Shown one piece after another: positions 1-6,714 of a DNA stretch of 10,255 bases (positions are counted from its first letter, which is position 1; each line of letters starts with the position of its first letter). The notes under the pieces are model-generated. The model did not search any database and was not told the origin of the DNA. It saw only the letters and a program-made list of their open reading frames with translations. A program made the position numbers and the translations under genes. The DNA is taken from the NCBI GenBank assembly GCA_040414865.1, contig JBEDUR010000055.1, positions 1 to 10,255 of the forward strand, in the 5' to 3' direction. Source of the DNA: Palsa-461 sp040414865. Its GTDB lineage: Bacteria; Actinomycetota; Acidimicrobiia; Acidimicrobiales; RAAP-2.

Positions 1-600
1 CTGATGTTCGCCACCGCGCAGGGCCAGGTGAAGAAGACAGCCTTCGTTGAGTACGACAAGTCTCGCCGAGAGGGGTTCATCGCCATCAGCCTGCGCGACG
101 GGGACCGACTGGTGAAGGTGATCGAGACGAGCGGCAATGACGACCTGTTCGTCGTGACGAGGCAGGGGATGACCATCCGCTTTGCTGAGGGCGATGTGCG
201 GCCGATGGGTCGGGACGCGGCCGGCGTCCGGGGCATCCGGCTCCGCCAGGGCGACGAGGTGGTCTCCTGCGACGTGGCGCGGGACGAGGTCGACATCCTC
301 ATGGTCACCGACGCTGGCTACGGCAAGCGGACCAAGCTTGATCGGTTCAACACGCAGGCCCGGGGCGGGCAGGGGGTGCGTGGGATCCGGTTGACGGCCC
401 ACCGCGGTGCCGTGGTCGCCGCCTTCATGGTCCCCTACGAGGGCGACATCCTGCTCGTGTCCTCGGCGGGCGTCACGATCCGGACCTCGGTGCGCGAGAT
501 CGCCTCGCAAGGTCGGGACGCCACTGGAGTGCGGATCATGAACCTCGACGATGGCCAGGCGGTGGCGGCGGTGGCGCCAGTGGCGGCCGAACAGGACTGA
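1..600 (+). CDS. gyrA: DNA gyrase subunit A, C-terminal part (5' end outside window)
   Basis: The frame is open from base 1 (Leu-Met-Phe-Ala-Thr-Ala) and ends at TGA 598-600, leaving the last 199 residues. This is the DNA-wrapping C-terminal domain of GyrA, which with GyrB introduces negative supercoils. Three beta-pinwheel blades are visible as repeats: one around RQGMTIRF...GRDAAGVRGIRL (residues about 54-82), one around GKRTKLDRFNTQARGGQGVRGIRL (about 108-131), and a last one around SAGVTIRT...GRDATGVRIMNL (about 156-182). The opening KKTAFVEYDKSR is typical of GyrA. The canonical GyrA box of blade 1 and the catalytic Tyr lie upstream of the window. The C-terminus is short, with no acidic tail extension. 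The next gene is convergent, only 23 bases away. Identity is very secure; only the 5' part is missing. Confidence 0.97.
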   Translation: MMFATAQGQVKKTAFVEYDKSRREGFIAISLRDGDRLVKVIETSGNDDLFVVTRQGMTIRFAEGDVRPMGRDAAGVRGIRLRQGDEVVSCDVARDEVDILMVTDAGYGKRTKLDRFNTQARGGQGVRGIRLTAHRGAVVAAFMVPYEGDILLVSSAGVTIRTSVREIASQGRDATGVRIMNLDDGQAVAAVAPVAAEQD

Positions 601-623
601 GCCGGCCCCGGCGGATGGTTGGG

Positions 624-1595
624 CTACTGGGTGGTGAAGGTCATCTGGAACGGTGCCCCCGGGGGCACGTAGGTCCCGATCACCCGCTGATCGACGCGCA
701 CCGCGATCCGGGCGGCGATCGACCCCGTCTGCACCACCAGCTGATGGTTGGCTGCCACCACCTGGCTCTGCCCGTCTGTCAGGAGCCCCGCGTAAGCGGG
801 CGTGTTGCCTGGGGCCGAGGCCTGGACCCAGGTCTCACCGCCACTCGCGCTGATCTGGACGTCGAACTGGGAACTGGTCACCGCGAAGGAGGCTTGGGCG
901 CCGTTGGCCGAGACCAGGCGCAACGACGCGGTGTCGGGCGCGGGGGCGGTCGGCGACCCGGTACTACTCCTGGCGGTGCCTCCTGCCGTGGTCGGTCCGG
1001 AGGAGTTGGCCGTGTTGGGAAGGTGGAGATCGGCCAGCCATTGCGGGCGAACCCGGTTCACTGCCAGCCAGGCCGTGCCCAGGAGAACGAGGAAAAGGAC
1101 CATCACGACAAGCGTCCGAAGGAGCTTGATTCCCGGCCCGTCGTCGTGACCCCGGCGTACCGCGTTCGGACCGGTGTCGGCCAGCATGGCCGGGACCTGG
1201 GCGGTCGCGCGGTGGCGAGCCGTCGGCGCCGGCTCCAGCAGGTCGACCCCGGTGCTCGGGGCGCCGTGACTCGGCACGGGCAACGGGGCCGTGCTCGACG
1301 GCGCCGGCCAGTGCTCGAGGAGGGTCATGACGAACTGGTCGCCAGGCAGGCCGAGGAACGTGGCGTAGCGCTCGAGCGCCTTCAGGCTCTCCACTCGGTC
1401 GGGGAGCCGGTCGACGGTGCCCGACTCGAGGTCGCCGAGCTGGTCCACCGGGATGTCGGTCTGCTGGCTGACCTGGAACAGCTCGAGCCCGCAGGCGACC
1501 CGGGCCTCCCGGAGGACCCGGCCGAGCTCGGTGACCGACCCTGGGCGCGGTGCCAGTGCATTGCGACGGTCCGGACCATCACGGTGCAGGATCAC
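624..1595 (-). CDS. RodZ-like membrane protein with cytoplasmic HTH and C-terminal DUF4115-type domain
   Basis: The protein has 323 residues with the RodZ architecture. A Cro/C1-like helix-turn-helix (HTH_25 type) spans about residues 21-88 (TELGRVLREARVACGL, then DIPVDQLGDLESG). A Pro/Ala-rich linker follows, then one strongly hydrophobic segment at about 156-178 (LLRTLVVMVLFLVLLGTAW), then a low-complexity Ser/Thr/Gly stretch. A beta-rich extracytoplasmic domain at about 225-323 resembles DUF4115. RodZ in rod-shaped bacteria links MreB to the wall-elongation machinery; actinobacterial homologues are less understood and may act as regulators. The start is GTG at 1595, supported by a good Shine-Dalgarno (GAGGTGA on the minus strand, plus-strand 1599-1605). 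It is transcribed convergently to gyrA and lies 97 bases downstream of the methyltransferase gene on the same strand. Presence of a RodZ-like protein contrasts with the loss of rodA/pbpA elsewhere in the window. Confidence 0.85.
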   Translation of the reverse strand: MILHRDGPDRRNALAPRPGSVTELGRVLREARVACGLELFQVSQQTDIPVDQLGDLESGTVDRLPDRVESLKALERYATFLGLPGDQFVMTLLEHWPAPSSTAPLPVPSHGAPSTGVDLLEPAPTARHRATAQVPAMLADTGPNAVRRGHDDGPGIKLLRTLVVMVLFLVLLGTAWLAVNRVRPQWLADLHLPNTANSSGPTTAGGTARSSTGSPTAPAPDTASLRLVSANGAQASFAVTSSQFDVQISASGGETWVQASAPGNTPAYAGLLTDGQSQVVAANHQLVVQTGSIAARIAVRVDQRVIGTYVPPGAPFQMTFTTQ

Positions 1596-1692
1596 CGCTC
1601 ACCTCATCTGTTCCGAGCCCCGTCAGCCGACGTGCACGAACAGCAGCGTATAACCCGACTGACCGTCGCCGTTACTTAAACGACACAAATAT

Positions 1693-2496
1693 TCATCCCC
1701 GGCGGCACAGGACCTCGCCGTGGAGCACGAAGAAGCAACCATCGGGCTCCTCGGCCCACACCAACCAGCCAGCGGCCATCTCAGCCAGCTCAGCGGGCGT
1801 AGCCAGCCCGAGCTCGACCGCCCGGCGAGCGAGGTCGGTCACCGTGACCCGTTCGGCCCAGGTTTCGGCCCACCACTGGCGGTCCTCGGGCGTGGCGAAG
1901 CACCACGCTGAGGCCGAGACCGCTGGCTCGCCGCAGCCGGCAGCCCGGGCCCAGGCGGCCAGGTGCCGCCCCGCGTCTGGCTCTCCGCCGTTGGCCCGCG
2001 CCACCCGGCGGTAGAGGTCGAGCCAGGTGTCGAGCTCGGGCCGTTCCGGAAACCAGGTCATTGCCCCGTAGTCCCCGTCACGGGCCGCCACCAGGCCGCC
2101 CGGCCGGCAGACCCGGGCCATCTCCCGCAGGGCCGCCACCGGGTCGGCCAGGTGCTGAAGGACCTGATGGGTGTGAACCACATCGAACGCGCCGTCGTCA
2201 TAGGGGAGCGCGTAGAGGTCGCCGGTGACGAAGATGACCTCCGTGCCGTCGGCTTTGAGTCGTCGCGCGGCCGCCACTGCTTCCTCGGCGACGTCGAGCC
2301 CTACCACTGGGCCGGGGACGATCCGGGCTGCCAGGCCGACGGTGATGGTCCCGGGCCCGCAGCCGACATCGAGCAGCGACATTCCCGGGACAAGGTGGGG
2401 GAGGAGATAGGCGGCGGAGTTCTCTGCCGTACGCCAACGGTGTGATCGGAGAACGCTCTCGTGGTGCCCGTGCGTGTAGCGGGGCTCACCGCTCAC
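1693..2496 (-). CDS. Class I SAM-dependent methyltransferase (Methyltransf_11/25 type)
   Basis: The protein has 267 residues when started at GTG 2496. It opens with SGEPRYTHGHHESVLRSHRW, which I recognise as the usual N-terminus of this UbiE-like subgroup. SAM-binding motif I is LLDVGCGPGTIT at residues 41-52. The acidic ribose-binding residue is in VVGLDVAEEA (Asp about 68). The motif around TGDLYALPYDDGAFDVVHTHQVLQHL carries the later SAM-fold motifs, followed by ALREMARVCRPGG. The C-terminal half has several Trp and ends with a compact beta hairpin (GCFFVLHGEVLCRRG). The substrate cannot be told from sequence; small-molecule or quinone-like acceptors are usual for the family. The frame stays open upstream to 2772, but that extension crosses a perfect inverted repeat and lacks family resemblance, so I exclude it. 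It is followed by the RodZ-like gene on the same strand. Confidence 0.85.
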   Translation of the reverse strand: MSGEPRYTHGHHESVLRSHRWRTAENSAAYLLPHLVPGMSLLDVGCGPGTITVGLAARIVPGPVVGLDVAEEAVAAARRLKADGTEVIFVTGDLYALPYDDGAFDVVHTHQVLQHLADPVAALREMARVCRPGGLVAARDGDYGAMTWFPERPELDTWLDLYRRVARANGGEPDAGRHLAAWARAAGCGEPAVSASAWCFATPEDRQWWAETWAERVTVTDLARRAVELGLATPAELAEMAAGWLVWAEEPDGCFFVLHGEVLCRRG

Positions 2497-2502
2497 CGGA
2501 AG

Positions 2503-2506
2503 CTCC
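2503..2506 (-). promoter_or_regulatory. Shine-Dalgarno of the methyltransferase gene
   Basis: The minus strand reads GGAG six bases before GTG 2496. This fixes the start at 2496 in preference to the in-frame ATG codons further upstream, and it agrees with where family resemblance begins. Confidence 0.6.
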
Positions 2507-2581
2507 GGCGTGACGAGCGGCTTACCGCCCCAGGGTTCCAGAATTTCTCCGGCAACCGATACCTCCAACGTTCCGAGCCAG

Positions 2582-2630
2582 CCCACCTTTCCACCCCAGT
2601 GTCCCCGGATCGGTGGGGTGGAAAGGTGGG
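2582..2630. repeat. Perfect 17-bp inverted repeat with 15-nt loop
   Basis: The left arm CCCACCTTTCCACCCCA (2582-2598) is the exact reverse complement of the right arm TGGGGTGGAAAGGTGGG (2614-2630). The loop is 15 bases (2599-2613). There is no T-tract on either side, so it is not a standard intrinsic terminator. GTCCCC (2601-2606, in the loop) can instead pair with GGGGAC (2628-2633), which overlaps the end of the right arm, so two mutually exclusive folds are possible. The right arm is also G-rich. It lies 86-134 bases upstream of the methyltransferase start and could be a leader hairpin, an operator or a dispersed palindromic repeat. Confidence 0.85.
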
Positions 2631-2795
2631 GACTGCATCCCTCCATCCTTTCGGACCGAAGCCCGAAACGTGTCCCATCGCTGTCGGCCACGTCGCAGCC
2701 GAGCGCAACCGTGGTGTCCTGTCCGGGTCCTGAGCGGAACCAGGCGTCGGCCGAGGCGGTGCCCGTGCTCATCGGCAGAGCCGCAGGTCAGCCTG

Positions 2796-2836
2796 GTGGG
2801 CAGGGGGAGTTGAAATCCCACATCATTCGACGCAGC
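2796..2836 (-). other. Segment resembling a tRNA 3' half (possible relic or attachment-site copy)
   Basis: On the minus strand this reads like the variable-arm, T-arm and 3' acceptor part of a tRNA. By eye it aligns with the tRNA-Leu(CAG) gene of this window at about 35 of 45 positions with four one-base gaps. Shared elements include GATGTGGG, TTCAA and the 3' end GCCCAC. The T-stem is imperfect and no matching D-arm, anticodon arm or 5' acceptor strand is visible upstream, so it is not a working tRNA gene. T-arms are conserved between tRNAs, so the parent need not be this tRNA-Leu, and chance resemblance is possible. Confidence 0.35.
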
Positions 2837-2936
2837 CGTTCTGCTCACCGGCCATGGCTATGACGGTCACTTTGTGCGCGATCATTACGCCTGACCAGCG
2901 TGTATTCCTCGACCGACCAGGGTAAGGGAGGAAGCG

Positions 2937-3185
2937 ATGGCTTCGGACTCGTCAGCGCTACGCAGTCAACGCCTCCGCCAGGTGAATCATCAGGGTGACG
3001 CGCTCCGCCTCGGGATGAACTGGACGGAGGAGGATCTCGGCAAGCCGCAGGTGTTGGTCGAGAGTGCCTACGGGATGGGCCACCCGGGCACGTTCCACTT
3101 CGGAGGGCTGATCGAAGAGGTCAGCTACGAGGTGGTCCGCGTGCTCAGCGGCCGAACGGCTCTCTCGCCGGTCAACACGGTGTGA
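2937..3185 (+). pseudogene. N-terminal stub of an IlvD/Edd-family dehydratase
   Basis: The frame encodes 82 residues, against roughly 550-650 for intact dihydroxy-acid/gluconate dehydratases. Residues about 7-62 look like the start of that family: LRSQRL, then ALRLGMNWTEEDLGKPQVLV, then GHPGTFHFGGLIEEV. The last about 18 residues (from VVRVLSGRTALS) do not continue the family pattern, and the frame ends at TGA 3183-3185. The Fe-S cluster ligands and catalytic regions of the family are absent. The start ATG 2937 has a strong Shine-Dalgarno (GGGAGG at 2926-2931), so this is a genuine gene start whose body was lost. GH15 follows after 29 bases and an aldolase/kinase after that, consistent with a former sugar-acid dehydratase in an Entner-Doudoroff-type cluster. 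A functional small protein is a less likely alternative. The family assignment is from memory of conserved motifs. Confidence 0.6.
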
Positions 3186-3200
3186 GCGTGCAAATGGACA

Positions 3201-3208
3201 AAGGAGAG
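3201..3208 (+). promoter_or_regulatory. Shine-Dalgarno choosing GTG 3215 for the GH15 gene
   Basis: AAGGAGAG sits eight bases (from the end of GGAG) before GTG 3215. In-frame starts at GTG 3182 and ATG 3194 lie upstream of or next to this site and lack their own, so 3215 is preferred. Confidence 0.6.
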
Positions 3209-3214
3209 CCGGGC

Positions 3215-5185
3215 GTGGACCTGGCGATCGATCAGCTGGTCGAAACCTCCCGAAGCTCCCACTCAACCGTTGGTGGCAGCCCGTTTCCTGCCATCGAGGA
3301 CTACGGGTTCCTCTCCGACTGTGAGGTGTGCGCCCTCGTCGCGCCCAGCGGCAACGTGGAATGGATGTGCTTGCCGCGCATGGATGGGCCCAGTGTGTTC
3401 GCCGCCGTCTTGGACCGCGGCGCCGGAAAGTTCCGACTCGGCCCCGTCGACTTCATCGTGCCCGCCGGCCGGCGTTATCTGCCCGGGACGATGATCCTGG
3501 AGACCACCTGGGACACCCCGACCGGCTGGGCCGTCGTCCGGGACGTCCTGCTCATCGGTCCCTGGCGGCACCAGTCCAGCCGGTCCGCCACCTACCAGCG
3601 GGTGCCGAGCGACCGCAACGCCGAAAGGGTGCTGCTGCGAACCGTGCGTTGCCTCAGCGGCTCCATCGACTTCGTGCTGGAATGCGAGCCGGCGTTCGAC
3701 TACGGCCGACGACGCGGCGTTTGGCGTCACACCGCCGACGGCTACGGGCAAGCCGAGGTCACCGCCGGCGACGACCAGCCTTCGTTACGCCTGACGACCG
3801 ACCTGAACCTGGGGTTCGAAGGACCCCAAGCCATCGCCAGGCGCCAGCTGCGGGCCGGCGAGGAAGTGTTCTGCGCCCTGGCGTGGGGAGACGCCTCCCC
3901 CCCAGAGACCTTCGCTGCCGCCCATGAGCGTCTCTCTCGCACGGGGGACTTCTGGCACGAGTGGATCAGCCGCGGCGACTTCCCCGACCATCCCTGGCGC
4001 GATCACCTGCAGCGCTCCGCGCTGACCTTAAAGGGGCTGATCTACTCGCCCACTGGGGCATTGCTCGCCGCCGCCACATCGTCGCTCCCCGAGACTCCAG
4101 GCGGGGAGCGCAACTATGACTACCGCTACAGCTGGCTTCGGGACTCCACCTTCATGCTGTGGGGGCTCTCGACCCTGGGCTTGGACCGCGAAGCCAACGA
4201 CTTCTACTACTTCATCACCGACCTCGCCGAAGGCGAAGCCGACCTCCAGATCATGTACGGCATCGGCGGCGAGAGAGAACTGACCGAGGAGACCCTCGAT
4301 CATCTCTCCGGCTACGAGGGTGCCCGGCCGGTGCGCATCGGCAACGGAGCGTGGGACCAACGCCAGCACGACGTGTGGGGAGTCCTGCTGGACTCGGTGT
4401 ACCTGCACGCGAGGTCCCGGGACCGCTTGGATGAGCGCCGATGGCCCATGCTGAAACGCCAGGTCGAAGCAGCCTTGACCCACTGGCGGGACCCCGATCA
4501 GGGGATTTGGGAGGTGCGCGGCCCGGCGAAACACTTCACCGCGTCCAAAGTCCTGTGCTGGGTCGCCGCCGACAGAGGCGCAAAACTGGCCGTGCTGCGA
4601 GGCGACAGCGACTGCGCCAAACGCTGGCGCCTCGCCGCCAACGAGATCCACGCCGACGTCTGTGCCAACGGTGTCGATGACCGAGGGGTGTTCTGCCAGC
4701 ACTACGGGACCACCGCCTTGGACGCCTCGGTGCTTCTGATACCGCTCCTCGGATTCCTGCCGCCGGAAGATCCCCGGGTGCGTGCGACCGTGCTGGCAAT
4801 CGCGGACGAGCTCAGTGAGGACGAGCTGGTGTTGCGCTACCGCGTGGAAGAAACCGACGACGGCTTCAGCGGCGGGGAGGGCACCTTCACCATCTGCTCC
4901 TTCTGGCTGGTCTCAGCCCTGGTTGAGGTCGGCGAGGTGGCGCGGGCCCGGGCGTTGTGCGAGAAGCTGCTCTCGTTGGCCAGTCCGCTGCTGCTCTATG
5001 CCGAGGAGATCGACGTCCACAGCGGACGGCACCTCGGTAACTTCCCGCAAGCGTTCTCCCACCTGGCCCTCATCAATGCCGTGATGCATCTGATCCGCGC
5101 CGACGAGCAACTGAGCCGCGAGGCCAGGCTCTTCGCCGAGCTCGAGCCAACCCCGGAGTCCGAACCCCGCGTCGGATCGACCTAG
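3215..5185 (+). CDS. Glycoside hydrolase family 15 protein (glucoamylase/trehalase type)
   Basis: The protein has 656 residues from GTG 3215, normal for bacterial GH15. The N-terminal beta-sandwich (trehalase-like) domain begins IEDYGFLSDCEVCALV and WMCLPRMDGPSVFA and extends to roughly residue 260. The (alpha/alpha)6 barrel follows, with NYDYRYSWLRDSTF, GIGGERELTEETLDHLSGY, RIGNGAWDQRQHDVWG and WEVRGPAKHFTASK. The presumed general acid is Glu433 (in IWEVRG). The general base is in AEEIDVHSGRHLGNFPQAFSH, Glu597 or Glu598. It hydrolyses terminal glucose from alpha-glucans or trehalose; substrate cannot be decided from sequence. No signal peptide is seen, so it probably acts in the cytoplasm. 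It sits 29 bases after the dehydratase stub and 23 bases before the aldolase/kinase frame, suggesting one transcript. It looks intact, unlike both neighbours. Confidence 0.88.
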   Translation: MDLAIDQLVETSRSSHSTVGGSPFPAIEDYGFLSDCEVCALVAPSGNVEWMCLPRMDGPSVFAAVLDRGAGKFRLGPVDFIVPAGRRYLPGTMILETTWDTPTGWAVVRDVLLIGPWRHQSSRSATYQRVPSDRNAERVLLRTVRCLSGSIDFVLECEPAFDYGRRRGVWRHTADGYGQAEVTAGDDQPSLRLTTDLNLGFEGPQAIARRQLRAGEEVFCALAWGDASPPETFAAAHERLSRTGDFWHEWISRGDFPDHPWRDHLQRSALTLKGLIYSPTGALLAAATSSLPETPGGERNYDYRYSWLRDSTFMLWGLSTLGLDREANDFYYFITDLAEGEADLQIMYGIGGERELTEETLDHLSGYEGARPVRIGNGAWDQRQHDVWGVLLDSVYLHARSRDRLDERRWPMLKRQVEAALTHWRDPDQGIWEVRGPAKHFTASKVLCWVAADRGAKLAVLRGDSDCAKRWRLAANEIHADVCANGVDDRGVFCQHYGTTALDASVLLIPLLGFLPPEDPRVRATVLAIADELSEDELVLRYRVEETDDGFSGGEGTFTICSFWLVSALVEVGEVARARALCEKLLSLASPLLLYAEEIDVHSGRHLGNFPQAFSHLALINAVMHLIRADEQLSREARLFAELEPTPESEPRVGST

Positions 5186-5208
5186 GTGTTTCCCCCAGAG
5201 CCGGTCCT

Positions 5209-6195
5209 GTGTCCAACCCCCTCGGGAGTTCGCCCGTTTGGGCAGCCGCCAACCGAACCGGTCTCGTGACTGTCCTGCAGGTGTTGGCCCAGCGACGGGT
5301 CATACCGGTGGTGGTCCTGGACGATCCCCGCGCCGCCAAACCACTGGCCGAGGCCCTGACCGCCGGTGGTCTGCCCCTTGTCGAGGTCACGTTCCGGACC
5401 GACAACGCCGAACAAGTCGTACGGGCTATGGCCGAAGACCCGGCCCTCATGGTCGGCGCCGGAACGGTCACCTCCGCCCGCCAAGTCGATGCCGCCGTCG
5501 CCGCAGGAGCCGAATTTGTGGTCTCGCCCGGATTCAGTGGCGCGGTGATCACCCGTTGCCGGCAGCTGGACATCCTGGTGATTCCGGGCGTGGCCACAGC
5601 CACCGAGCTCATGGCTGTGCTCGGTACTGACATCACCACCGTCAAGCTGTTTCCTGCCGAGCCCCTCGGCGGGATTTCGACTTTGCGCGCCCTGGCCGCG
5701 GTGTTCCCGCAGGTCCGATTCGTACCGACCGGCGGCATCTCGGCGGCCAACGCCGAGGAAGACTTCACCGCTTCTTTGGGATTCGAAGTACCGCGCACGA
5801 GCGAATCGCTCACCGACCTGCAGGCAACCCACTTCCAGAAGATGATCGACGCCGTCACCGCCGAATTCGCCAACCTGCGGGTCGTGGCGACGACTCTGCG
5901 CACGGTCCGCTCCGCCACCATCAACGACTGGGGCGCCCTGGCGTGGTCCGACGATGACGGCTTTGTGCACGCCACCGACCGACCTGGGCTCGAAGTCCTG
6001 GACCGGGTCGGGGGCGACTCGTTCGCCTCCGGCCTCATCTACGGGCTCCTTCAGGACGCAGGACTGCTCGCGGCTGTCGAGTACGGCGCGGCGCACGGCG
6101 CGCTGGCTATGACCACCCCCGGTGACGCCTCCATGGCCTCCCTCACCGAGGTGCTGCGCCTGGCCGGCGGTGCCGGCGCCCGCGCGCAGAGATGA
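5209..6195 (+). pseudogene. Fused remnant: KDPG aldolase N-terminal part joined in frame to KDG kinase C-terminal part
   Basis: The 328-residue frame joins two families. Residues about 20-182 are a KDPG/KHG aldolase: VLAQRRVIPVVVLDDP, VEVTFRTDNA (catalytic Glu59, Arg63), VGAGTV, SPGFSGAV, PGVATATE, VKLFPAEP (Schiff-base Lys146) and VPTGGIS. The last phosphate-binding strand (GGS motif) is missing. From about residue 183 it becomes the C-terminal part of a PfkB-family 2-keto-3-deoxygluconate kinase: EEDFTASLGFEV, VVATTLRTVRSATINDWG, DRPGLEVLDRVGGDSFASG and EYGAAHGALAMTTPGD. The kinase's N-terminal substrate half (about 170 residues) is missing, and its DxxGxGD loop is one residue short. Two whole proteins would total about 540 residues. 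The junction is near 5741-5766. The GTG 5209 start has no clear Shine-Dalgarno; GTG 5266 is an alternative. The aldolase part might retain some activity. I call it a deletion fusion, most likely non-functional as a kinase. Confidence 0.75.
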
Positions 6196-6630
6196 ATACA
6201 AGCCCCTCGCGCTACCCCTAGCCGGCGCGACGTAAAGACCGAGGAGGCGTACCGCCGGCCCGACATCGGCGACCACTGCGAACCTGGAGCACGTCCTCGC
6301 TGTCGGGCAGCCTCGGGATCCACGGCACCGACTTCCGCCCCTGGTTGTGGATCACCACGGATCGTCCTCCGCGCCTCCCGCCACCTGCTAGTCGGGCAGC
6401 TGGCGGGCCAGCGAGCGGACGAGAACTGGCAACCCTCGGGGACCCGCCGATGGTCATGAACGGCGGCAGGTGGTCCGAGGTGGAACGCGCCTCCTGGTTG
6501 AGGAAGTCCAGGATGTGAGCTGAGGCCAAGTCGCCAAGGGTCGCTCGGACCGGTTGTCAGGCGGAGGTGGCTGAGCGCCATCGGAGCAATTCGTAACGGA
6601 TCTTGGCTCCCAGCTTGCAAAAAAGAGCCG
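6196..6630. other. Intergenic region without a supported gene, 435 bases
   Basis: This lies between the aldolase/kinase remnant and the 3' end of tRNA-Leu. All six frames are either short or lack recognisable motifs. The minus strand at about 6460-6553 encodes TLGDLASAHILDFLNQEA, faintly like the N-terminal SAM-like domain of tyrosine recombinases, but it does not continue convincingly. Nothing else is identifiable. The position directly 3' of a tRNA makes a decayed insertion plausible. Confidence 0.5.
6619..6624 (-). terminator. T-tract downstream of tRNA-Leu
   Basis: On the minus strand six T residues follow the tRNA 3' end after six bases (CGGCTC). No dedicated hairpin precedes it apart from the tRNA's own acceptor and T stems, so it may be a simple terminator or processing site. 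Confidence 0.35.
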
Positions 6631-6714
6631 TGGGCGAGGGGGGACTTGAACCCCCACATCCTTTCGGACACAGGAACCTGAATCCTGCGCGTCTGCCTAT
6701 TCCGCCACTCGCCC
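6631..6714 (-). tRNA. tRNA-Leu, anticodon CAG
   Basis: The full cloverleaf can be drawn. The acceptor is GGGCGAG/CTCGCCC with discriminator A at 6631. The D-arm region is TGGCGGAATAGGCAGACGC. The anticodon stem CAGGA/TCCTG encloses loop TTCAGGT, giving anticodon CAG, which reads CUG. The long class II variable arm is TCC-GAAA-GGA, as expected for Leu. The T-arm is GGGGG-TTCAAGT-CCCCC. The 3' CCA is not encoded (the next bases are CGG), so it must be added after transcription. It is divergent from fhaA; a tRNA-Leu beside fhaA is also found in Mycobacterium, which supports synteny. It decodes the dominant Leu codon of a high-GC genome. Confidence 0.96.

Larger units (their letters stand above)
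2497..2936. other. Divergent intergenic region, 440 bases
   Basis: This stretch separates the minus-strand methyltransferase from the plus-strand dehydratase stub and should hold both promoters. I see no convincing protein in it. It contains the perfect inverted repeat at 2582-2630, a small imperfect hairpin around 2650-2661 (TTCGG-A-CCGAA) and the tRNA-like segment at 2796-2836. An open frame on the minus strand runs through it, but high GC makes such frames common and nothing in it resembles a known family. No promoter hexamers stand out clearly enough to call. Confidence 0.6.

Noticed and set aside
601..623. Small GC palindrome (GCCGG-CC-CCGGC) between gyrA and the RodZ-like gene
   Set aside because: The stem is too short and the loop too tight, with no T-tract, to call a bidirectional terminator.
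615..1679. 354-residue open frame on the plus strand
   Set aside because: It is the antisense shadow of the RodZ-like gene; composition is Arg/Gly/His-rich with no motifs, while the minus strand has HTH, membrane helix and a Shine-Dalgarno.
2644..2656. 13-base exact match to the tRNA-Leu variable-arm region (6657-6669)
   Set aside because: A match of this length is expected about once by chance in 10 kb, and the flanks do not extend it.
2497..2772. 92-residue N-terminal extension of the methyltransferase
   Set aside because: It runs through a perfect 17-bp inverted repeat, has no family resemblance, and a Shine-Dalgarno-supported GTG at 2496 matches the usual start of the family.
5073..6276. 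Two long minus-strand frames (321 and 364 residues) opposite the aldolase/kinase
   Set aside because: Low-complexity antisense shadows; all recognisable motifs are on the plus strand.
6051..6671. 206-residue minus-strand frame before the tRNA
   Set aside because: It overlaps the tRNA and the end of the aldolase/kinase frame and shows no domain.
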